From: CAVUCH01 sp963763095
GTDB lineage: Bacteria > Acidobacteriota > Vicinamibacteria > Vicinamibacterales > JAENWD01
Direction: 5' to 3'
Length of the DNA: 64,000 nucleotides
Assembly (NCBI GenBank): GCA_963763095.1
Contig: CAVXNR010000028.1
Coordinates: 124,001-188,000 of the forward strand
Shown here: positions 56,787 to 64,000 of the stretch, in pieces
How the letters are laid out: each line of letters opens with the position of its first letter
Position numbering within the stretch: the stretch's first letter is position 1
Translations under genes and position numbers: made by a program
Notes under the pieces: model-generated
What the model was told of the DNA's origin: nothing
The model's input: only the letters and a program-made list of their open reading frames with translations
Databases searched by the model: none

Positions 56787-58031
56787 TCATCGCAGCAGGT
56801 TCAGAAATCCCGTGATCACCAGCGCATTCGTGAAGTCGATGAAGAAGGCGCCCACCATCGGCACCACCAGGAACGCCCGCGGGGCCGGACCATACCGTTC
56901 GACGATCGCCTCCATGTTGGCCATGGCGTTCGCCGTCGTGCCAAGCATGAAGCCGCAGAAGCCGCTCGCGATCACCGCGCCTTCGTAGTCGCGCCCCATC
57001 GTGCGAAAGACGGCCCAGACGGAGAGAGCCACGACACACCCCACCTGGACGGCGACGATGATGATGAGCGGAAGCGCCACGTGGACGATCTCGTAGAGCC
57101 GCAACGTCATGAGCGCAAGCACGAGGAAGAGGGACAGCGCCACGTTCCCGAGGTCGTCCACGACCTGCTGCGAAATTCCGACCAGCTTCGTGGCGTCGTC
57201 CACGTTGCGGATCACGGCTGCCGCGAGCATCGCCCCGATGTAGGCCGGCAGTGCCATGCCCACGCCGGCCAGGGTCCGGTTGATCCAGGCGCTGACCACT
57301 CCCCCAACCCACATGGCCACGAGCATCACGACGAGCGTCTTCAGGAGCGTGTACGCCTCGCGGTCTTCCCCTTCCGGCGCCCTGGCCGGCGCCTCGTGCA
57401 TCTGCTCCTCGACGATGCTCTGGGCGGTGACCAGCGGGATGTGCACGGGTGTGGCTTTCGGGGTGGCGAGCCGGCGACGGGCAATGAGCCAGGTGGCAAC
57501 AGGTCCGCCGACCACACCGCCGGAGACGATCCCTACCATCGCAGCGGCAAGCGCCAGCGTGCCGGCGGCAGGCACGCCAGCGGCTTCGAATTGCGGAGCA
57601 AAGGCGAGCCCCGTCGCGGGGCCGCCCGTCAACGTGACGGAGCCGGCCAGCACGCCCATCAGTGCGGGTTGCCCGAGCGCGACCGCCAGGAGTGCGCCGA
57701 CGACGTTCTGGACTATGGCGGCGAGCGTGGCGATTCCGAAGAACATGAGAACAAGCGGCCCGCCCACCCGGAGCAGCGCCACGCTCGCACCAAAGCCCAC
57801 CGAGGTGAAGAACGCGATCATGAGTGGCGCTTGCAGGGTCGTGTCGAACGTGGCAAGGGTCACGCCCCGGCTCGCCGCGAAGCTGAGCACACCGGCCACG
57901 AGCAGGCCGCCGATGACCGGCGCCGGGATGTTGTAACGCGCGAGCACGGGCACCCCGCGCCGGATGCCATACCCGGCAAACAGCACGAGGCCGGCGAACG
58001 CGACCGTCTGGATCAGATCAAGCGACAACAC
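56787..58031 (-). CDS. gltS: Sodium/glutamate symporter
   Basis: Inner-membrane Na+/glutamate symporter of the ESS family, 414 residues. It has ten or more transmembrane segments in two inverted halves split by a cytoplasmic loop (ARRRLATPKATPVHIP...GEDREAY). The pore-loop regions appear as GGPATGLAFAPQFEAAG in the first half and FMLGTTANAMANMEAI in the second, the second matching GltS well. It starts at GTG 58031. It is divergent from the APC permease, with a repeat-rich gap between. Confidence 0.87.
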   Translation of the reverse strand: MLSLDLIQTVAFAGLVLFAGYGIRRGVPVLARYNIPAPVIGGLLVAGVLSFAASRGVTLATFDTTLQAPLMIAFFTSVGFGASVALLRVGGPLVLMFFGIATLAAIVQNVVGALLAVALGQPALMGVLAGSVTLTGGPATGLAFAPQFEAAGVPAAGTLALAAAMVGIVSGGVVGGPVATWLIARRRLATPKATPVHIPLVTAQSIVEEQMHEAPARAPEGEDREAYTLLKTLVVMLVAMWVGGVVSAWINRTLAGVGMALPAYIGAMLAAAVIRNVDDATKLVGISQQVVDDLGNVALSLFLVLALMTLRLYEIVHVALPLIIIVAVQVGCVVALSVWAVFRTMGRDYEGAVIASGFCGFMLGTTANAMANMEAIVERYGPAPRAFLVVPMVGAFFIDFTNALVITGFLNLLR

Positions 58032-58055
58032 GGTGGTCAGCCCTGAATGCGACAG

Positions 58056-58215
58056 TCAGGCGACTGCCTGCCGCCCGCAGGCCGCAGGGCCGCCTCGCCC
58101 GAGGCACGACGCGGCCGGTTCTCTTCCGCCGCCGTCAGTCCGCCCGGCGCGCCGAAGGCTGATGCTCCTGCCCGCCCGAAAGGCCTGCGGTCTGCGGCCG
58201 GTCGCCTGTAGCCGA
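58056..58215. repeat. Imperfect inverted repeat with a seven-base rhythm
   Basis: GCCTGCCGCCCGCAGGCCGC near 58065 has an imperfect inverted partner near 58185 reading GGCCTGC/GGTCTGC/GGCCGGT/CGCCTGT in seven-base steps. It lies in the divergent gap between gltS and the APC permease. Confidence 0.5.
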
Positions 58216-58323
58216 CTGTGATATGTCAGCGTGGACCGCCCGTGCGTGAAGGCTGCCTTGCGGCCCTGACACGCGGCAGGTATAGTGCGTCGCGCTCTGC
58301 ATCCTAATTCAGAAGGAGTCTTG

Positions 58324-59815
<1,492 letters not shown>

Positions 59816-59838
<23 letters not shown>

Positions 59839-59873
59839 ACGCTGGGCGCGGCGTGAAATGCACAATGCACAAC
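59816..59873. repeat. GGCGCTG heptamer array followed by TGCACAA units
   Basis: Five GGCGCTG-type units (59816-59851; one unit GGCGCTA contains the permease stop TAG) are followed after a few bases by two to three TGCACAA units (59857-59873). Two different period-7 motifs lie side by side. Confidence 0.88.
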
Positions 59874-59947
59874 CCTCACGCGCACGCTTTACACACAATC
59901 ACAGGGAGTTTGGAGACGGTTGTCGCGCCGGTTCACGAACGCGATGA

Positions 59948-60048
59948 GCAGGGCTGAAGCCCTGCCCCACGGGCGTCCCCGGCATATCCTTCCCTGTGGC
60001 ATGTGGGGCAGGGCTTCAGCCCTGCCGGGGATCCGCTTCAGCCCTGCC
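59948..60048. repeat. REP-like palindromes between convergent genes
   Basis: GCAGGGCTGAAGCCCTGC at 59948-59970 (with CCCCAC) and its inverted form GTGGGGCAGGGCTTCAGCCC at 60002-60025, plus a partial copy around 60034-60048. The stop codon and last residues of the SDR gene lie in the partial copy. Confidence 0.85.
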
Positions 60049-60841
60049 GTGACTCTGCTTCAGCGGCCCGCCTCGATACAATCGTCGCAAGCCGCCGGGG
60101 CAGCATGCGCACCAGAAGCGGCACCATACGGTTGGTTGCGCCCGGGATGACAACAGCCTGACCTGCGATCATGCCGCGATAGCCCGCCGCGGCGACGTCG
60201 GCGGCGCTCATCATTGCCCCCTGCACGAGTCGCGACTTCTGCATGCGGGCGACGCCCTGGAAGGCGGTCTCCGTTGGCCCCGGACAAAGCGTGGTGACCG
60301 TCACACCGGTGCCGCGCAATTCATCGCCGATCGCCTCCGAGAACGAGAGCACGAACGCCTTCGTGGCGTAGTAGACCGACATGTTCGGCCCGGGCAGGAA
60401 GGCGGCCGTCGAGGCCACGTTCAGCACGCGGCCGCGGCGGCGTTCAATCATCCCAGGCAGGCACAACTTGGTCAGCGTGACCAGTGCGGTGATGTTCAAG
60501 TCGATCATCTGCCGCTCACGCTCCAGGGGCGTCGTTGCGAACGGCCCGAAGAGACCGAAGCCCGCGTTGTTGACCAGCGCATCCACCGTCAGGCCTGCCG
60601 ACGCGATCTCGTCCATCAGCAGGCGCGCACCGTCCGGCGATGCCAGGTCGGCCGTGGCGACGTGCACGGACGTGGGGTTCGAAATCGACAGCTCGTGGGC
60701 AACCCGGTCGAGCGCCTGCCGGTTGCGGGCGGTCACGACGAGATCCCAGCCTTCGCGCGCGAGCACGCGCGCGAGTTCGAGGCCAATGCCATTCGACGCG
60801 CCGGTCACGAGCGCCCGCTGGGGTGAAGCCGCTGACCCCAT
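60038..60841 (-). CDS. Short-chain dehydrogenase/reductase
   Basis: Classical SDR of 267 residues. Cofactor motif TGASNGIG at the N-terminus, VNNAGFG in the middle, and catalytic Ser in NVASTAAF with YYATK. LCPGPTETAF follows. The absence of an acidic residue at the end of beta-2 with TARNR there favours NADP(H). ATG 60841 is preferred because GGAG lies eight bases upstream; it follows the Nudix gene by five bases. The last residues (AEAESRQG) are encoded by a palindromic repeat. Substrate unknown. Confidence 0.9.
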   Translation of the reverse strand: MGSAASPQRALVTGASNGIGLELARVLAREGWDLVVTARNRQALDRVAHELSISNPTSVHVATADLASPDGARLLMDEIASAGLTVDALVNNAGFGLFGPFATTPLERERQMIDLNITALVTLTKLCLPGMIERRRGRVLNVASTAAFLPGPNMSVYYATKAFVLSFSEAIGDELRGTGVTVTTLCPGPTETAFQGVARMQKSRLVQGAMMSAADVAAAGYRGMIAGQAVVIPGATNRMVPLLVRMLPRRLATIVSRRAAEAESRQG

Positions 60842-60846
60842 GTTGC

Positions 60847-61728
60847 TCACTCCAGGAATGGCGTGAACGGGCGCGGCCACGGCGCGCTGGTGCTGTCCGC
60901 TGCCATCCGTAGCCCTCGCTCCGCGACACCAACGGCCTTCGGCGTCATGCGGTATCCCGCCAGTTCAGCCGGCGAGGCGAGCACGGCGTCGGCGACATCG
61001 GACCCGGCCTCGAGCCGGCCGCCGATGGGACGGCAGAGGTAATCAATCAGCACGAAGTGATACCGCACGCGCTGATCCGGATCGAGCAGGATGCGATCGA
61101 ACACGTCCACGACCGGCCCAACCTCGATCTCCAGTCCCGTCTCCTCGCGTATTTCGCGGGCCACACCGGCCTCGAGCGTCTCACCGAGCTCCAGCGTCCC
61201 GCCCGGCAGGCTCCACTGCCCGGCGAGCGGCTCGAACCGGCGCTTGATGAGAACGACGCGTCCATCCTGGACGATGACGGCGCCCACACCGACCACCGGC
61301 CGCTCTGGATAGCGCCGCGTCGACGGGCGCGGTGTGTCCGTGAGCGAAGGGGCGTCGGCCTCCTGCTGGCGGACGACCTGTCGCTGACGTGCGATACGGC
61401 CCTCGACGACGGTGAAGTGGTCGTACCCCGTCGCGTGGAGCACCTCGCCGGTCGTACGGTGAATTTCGCGGCCGACCCATTCGGTCGCAATACCGGTCTC
61501 GATGCTGCCCATCGTGCGCAGACGGCAGCGCGCGCCACCGTCCAGCGCCGGCTCCCACGTGGCGAGATGCTCGCCGAGCGCGCGTGCGATCGCCTCGCGA
61601 CCCTGCAGCACGCCAGCATCCCGGTCGAACGTCGCATCGTCCTCGTAGAGCGCCGCCAGGGCAGCCACGTCACTGCCATTGAGCGCCGCGAACCACGCAC
61701 GCACGACCGAGAACGCATCCTCGCTCAC
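60847..61728 (-). CDS. SnoaL-like domain fused to a Nudix hydrolase
   Basis: Two-domain protein of 293 residues. Residues ~1-125 form an NTF2/SnoaL-like domain (AWFAALNGSDVAALAALYED DATFDR; HFTVVEGRIARQRQVV). Residues ~145-280 are a Nudix hydrolase with a complete Nudix box, G(x5)E(x7)REIREETGLEI. Nudix enzymes hydrolyse nucleoside-diphosphate-linked compounds. GTG 61728 overlaps the YjbQ stop as GTGA, which decides the start. The fusion is unusual and its substrate unknown; the SnoaL-like part may bind a small ligand. Confidence 0.85.
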   Translation of the reverse strand: MSEDAFSVVRAWFAALNGSDVAALAALYEDDATFDRDAGVLQGREAIARALGEHLATWEPALDGGARCRLRTMGSIETGIATEWVGREIHRTTGEVLHATGYDHFTVVEGRIARQRQVVRQQEADAPSLTDTPRPSTRRYPERPVVGVGAVIVQDGRVVLIKRRFEPLAGQWSLPGGTLELGETLEAGVAREIREETGLEIEVGPVVDVFDRILLDPDQRVRYHFVLIDYLCRPIGGRLEAGSDVADAVLASPAELAGYRMTPKAVGVAERGLRMAADSTSAPWPRPFTPFLE

Positions 61729-62141
61729 CGCTCGCCCATCACTTTCACCACGACGCGCTTGCGTCGCTGCCCGTCGAACTCGGCGTAGAACACCTGCTCC
61801 CATGGCCCGAGATCGAGAACGCCGGCCGTGATCGGCAGCATGACCTGGTGCCCCAGTATGGTGCGCTTCAGGTGTGCGTCAGCGTTGTCTTCGCCCGTCT
61901 GGTGATGCCGGTACGGGAGACCCGCCGGCGCGAGCTTCTCGAGCCATACCTGGATGTCGCTGATCAGCCCGCTCTCCCAGTCGTTCACGTAGACGCCGGC
62001 GGTGATGTGCATCGCCGACACGAGCACCATGCCCTCCACCACGCCGCTCGCCTTGACGATCGCCGAGACCTCGTCGGTGATGCGGACGATCTCCTGACGC
62101 TTGCTCGTGTTGAACCAGAGATAGTCGGTGTGGACAGGCAT
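61725..62141 (-). CDS. yjbQ: YjbQ family protein (UPF0047, secondary thiamine-phosphate synthase)
   Basis: Protein of 138 residues matching the UPF0047/YjbQ family; E. coli YjbQ has weak thiamine-phosphate synthase activity and its main role is not settled. Conserved blocks are MHITAGVYVNDWE, HLKRTILGHQVMLPITAG and LDLGPWEQVFYAEFDG QRRKRVVV. The ATG 62141 has no ribosome site; a TATCAT element ends about five bases before it, so a leaderless transcript is possible. It overlaps the SnoaL-Nudix gene by four bases. Confidence 0.9.
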   Translation of the reverse strand: MPVHTDYLWFNTSKRQEIVRITDEVSAIVKASGVVEGMVLVSAMHITAGVYVNDWESGLISDIQVWLEKLAPAGLPYRHHQTGEDNADAHLKRTILGHQVMLPITAGVLDLGPWEQVFYAEFDGQRRKRVVVKVMGER

Positions 62142-62197
62142 AAGGAATGATACCCACAGGCTGCGGGCCGCAAGCGAGATCGGGCCTGATGCCAGAC

Positions 62198-62232
62198 AAG
62201 CCTGGAGGCTGCAGCCTGTCGCCTGCAGCCTG
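62198..62232. repeat. CTGCAGC/CTGTCGC heptamer array
   Basis: CTGGAGG/CTGCAGC/CTGTCGC/CTGCAGC/CTG follow in seven-base steps just before the tsaD stop codon (TAA at 62235-62237), in the gap to yjbQ. CTGCAG makes it partly self-complementary. Confidence 0.7.
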
Positions 62233-62234
62233 GG

Positions 62235-63341
62235 TTAGAGCCGCAGACTGGCCTCTGCGTTCAGGTCCCAGCCCGCCCGCACACCCGCATGGTACAGGCG
62301 CAGGCCGGCAGCGGCGATCATCGCGGCGTTGTCGGTCGAGAGCGCCAGGCTGGGGATGAACACGGGGAGGCCTTCGCGCTCGCCGCGTGCGAGGGCATCA
62401 GCCCGCAGGCGGCTGTTCGCCGACACGCCACCGGCAATCCCCACGCTTGCCGCGCCACACTGGCGCGCCGCCGCGAACGTGCGATCGAGCAGCGTCTCGA
62501 CGACCGTGCGTTGGAAGCTGGCGCTCAGGTCGGCGATTTCCTGGTCGCTGAAGCGTTTGGCGCCATTGGCCGCGCCCGGTTCGCTCTCGGTCGTGCCGTG
62601 CGGCCCAGCCAAGGAGCCGTCCCGGGTCCGCACAACGCGCAGCACGGCGGTCTTCAGGCCGCTGAAGCTGAAATCGAGCCGGCCAGGCTCGTCGGGCGTC
62701 CGCCGGTCGGCATGCGTGATTCGCATCTGCGGGAAGTCGAACGCGCGATCGTTCCCGCCGCGCGCCGCGCGATCGATCGCCGGGCCGCCGGGGTACCCCA
62801 GCCCCAGCAGCTTGGCCACCTTATCGTACGCCTCCCCCGCCGCATCGTCCCGGGTCCGGCCCAGCGAGCGGTATCGCCCCGGTTCAGGCACGGCGTAGAG
62901 GCTCGTATGCCCGCCGGACACGACGAGCACCACGGCGGGCAGCGGCAGCGGCCCATTGTGGAGGAACAGCGATTCGATGTGGCCGGCCAGGTGGTGCACC
63001 GGCATCAGCGCCACGCCACGGGACACCGCGAGCGATTTCGCGAACGACACGCCTACGAGCAACGATCCCACCAGGCCGGGTCCCTGCGTGACCGCAATGG
63101 CGCCGATGTCATCAAGCGTGGAACCGGCGACGTCGAGCGCAGTCTCGACCACGCCGCAGATGTCGCGCACGTGCTGGCGCGACGCGATCTCGGGCACGAC
63201 GCCGCCCCACTCCCGGTGGATCTCAGCCTGGGACGCCACCACGTTCGAGCGGAGCAGCCATGGACGCGCCGGGTCGTCAACCTCCTGGACGACGGCGGCG
63301 GCCGTTTCGTCGCAGGAGGTTTCGATGCCGAGAATCTGCAT
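62235..63341 (-). CDS. tsaD: tRNA N6-adenosine threonylcarbamoyltransferase
   Basis: Transfers the threonylcarbamoyl group to A37 of tRNAs that read ANN codons, working with TsaB and TsaE. At 368 residues it has near-normal length. The N-terminal GIETSCDETAAAVV, the metal-binding HHLAGHIES and the phosphate-loop VVSGGHTSLY are characteristic, with GLGYPGGPAIDRAA, FSFSGLKTAVL, GGVSANSRLR and LSTDNAAMIAAAG following. A short Gly/Ser/Pro-rich insertion (around AGPHGTTESEPGAANG) is unusual. It is 18 bp downstream of mtnA. Confidence 0.96.
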   Translation of the reverse strand: MQILGIETSCDETAAAVVQEVDDPARPWLLRSNVVASQAEIHREWGGVVPEIASRQHVRDICGVVETALDVAGSTLDDIGAIAVTQGPGLVGSLLVGVSFAKSLAVSRGVALMPVHHLAGHIESLFLHNGPLPLPAVVLVVSGGHTSLYAVPEPGRYRSLGRTRDDAAGEAYDKVAKLLGLGYPGGPAIDRAARGGNDRAFDFPQMRITHADRRTPDEPGRLDFSFSGLKTAVLRVVRTRDGSLAGPHGTTESEPGAANGAKRFSDQEIADLSASFQRTVVETLLDRTFAAARQCGAASVGIAGGVSANSRLRADALARGEREGLPVFIPSLALSTDNAAMIAAAGLRLYHAGVRAGWDLNAEASLRL

Positions 63342-63359
63342 GCGAGGCGGCTTCGTCGA

Positions 63360-64000
63360 TCAGCTCTGCGCGGTCGCGGCCTCGGCGTCGGCGGCGCACG
63401 CGAGCCGGAGACTCTCCGTGTATGGCGCCCGGAATATGCCCCGCTCGGTGATGATGCCGGCAATGAGGCGGTGTGGCGTCACATCGAAGGCGGGGTTGCG
63501 GATCAGCGCGCCGATCGGCGTGAGCCGCAGGTTCTTGAGGTGAGTCACTTCACGCTGGTCGCGCTCCTCGATCGGGATGTGAGTGCCGTCCGGCGTTGCC
63601 AGATCGATCGTGGACACGGGGGCTGCGACGTAAAAGGGAACCTCGTGCTCGCGCGCGAGCACGGCTACCGTATAGGTGCCGATCTTGTTTGCCGTGTCGC
63701 CGTTGGCCGCGATGCGATCCGCACCGACGATGACGACGTCGATCTCCCCGTCGCGCATCAGTGGGCCGGCCATGCTGTCGGTGATCACGGTGGTTTCGAT
63801 GCCGTCCCGCAGCAGTTCCCAGGCGGTGAGCCGTGCGCCCTGCAGGAACGGGCGCGTCTCGTCCGCAAGCACCCGCACGTGCTTGCCCTGCTCGACGGCT
63901 GCCCGCACGACCCCGAGCGCACTGCCGTATCCGGCGGTCGCAAGTGCTCCGGCGTTGCAGTGGGTGAGCACACGCGCCTCGTCGGGCACGACTGACGCGC
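63360..64000 (-). CDS. mtnA: S-methyl-5-thioribose-1-phosphate isomerase (partial)
   Basis: The C-terminal ~213 residues of MtnA; the start lies beyond the right edge. MtnA converts 5-methylthioribose-1-phosphate to the ribulose form in methionine salvage. The catalytic cysteine lies in VLTHCNAGALATAGYGSALG and the catalytic aspartate in VVIVGADRIAANGDTANKIG, both canonical, with FDVTPHRLIAGIITERGIF near the end. The related eIF2B-like fold proteins lack this Cys/Asp pair. It is followed closely by tsaD. Confidence 0.94.
   Translation of the reverse strand, partial: ASVVPDEARVLTHCNAGALATAGYGSALGVVRAAVEQGKHVRVLADETRPFLQGARLTAWELLRDGIETTVITDSMAGPLMRDGEIDVVIVGADRIAANGDTANKIGTYTVAVLAREHEVPFYVAAPVSTIDLATPDGTHIPIEERDQREVTHLKNLRLTPIGALIRNPAFDVTPHRLIAGIITERGIFRAPYTESLRLACAADAEAATAQS

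Overview
The window is high-GC, gene-dense chromosomal DNA from a Gram-negative bacterium. Four Oar-like TonB-dependent receptors with N-terminal carboxypeptidase-regulatory-like domains, secreted TPR proteins, FG-GAP/ASPIC-UnbV (CRTAC-type) proteins, PIG-L deacetylases and secreted peptidases point to an Acidobacteriota genome, most likely of the Vicinamibacteria type. This is inferred from gene content; no rRNA or tRNA gene was found to confirm it.

Layout. 1-6.8 kb: an MdtABC-like RND efflux operon on the minus strand (mdtC runs off the left edge). 7-12.4 kb: a secreted two-domain alpha/beta hydrolase, an M3 oligopeptidase and a PIG-L deacetylase. 12.6-32.5 kb: a uptake/surface region with two paralogous TonB receptors, four secreted TPR proteins, two ASPIC/UnbV proteins and a large PIG-L protein; the TonB1-TPR1-ASPIC/UnbV genes form a cassette partly duplicated by TonB2 and TPR2. 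32.7-39.4 kb: folE with a small secreted protein, then acyl-CoA/organic-acid genes (3-hydroxybutyryl-CoA dehydrogenase, two thiolases, an isopropylmalate/isocitrate-type dehydrogenase) interrupted by a four-helix-bundle gene. 39.7-46.1 kb: two intact tandem TonB receptors, each with a clear terminator. 46.4-51 kb: an M14 peptidase, a degenerate receiver protein, a gamma-glutamylcyclotransferase-like protein and a GNAT acetyltransferase. 51-56 kb: a five-gene ABC-2 exporter operon. 56-64 kb: an HD-domain protein, GltS, an APC permease, an SDR, a SnoaL-Nudix fusion, YjbQ, TsaD and a partial MtnA.

Two features cut across the whole window. First, short tandem repeats with a period of 7 bp lie in many intergenic gaps. 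The motifs differ (TGCACAA, AAGGCCA, AAGGGCT, CCTACCG, GGCGCTG, GGCTCCA, CTGCAGC) but the period is the same. Several occur as an array followed by its reverse complement, and some supply stop codons, C-terminal tails or a ribosome-binding site to adjacent genes. One inverted pair brackets the four-helix-bundle gene. A second, REP-like family of palindromes (core GCAGGGCTTCAGCCCTGC) is also present.

Second, about ten genes between 1 and 32 kb carry single-base frameshifts although both sides of each shift keep full family similarity, while nearly all genes beyond 33 kb are intact. A compensated out-of-frame patch in mdtA suggests base-calling or assembly indels rather than decay, but the sequence alone cannot settle it. 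Frameshifted genes are listed once over their full extent.
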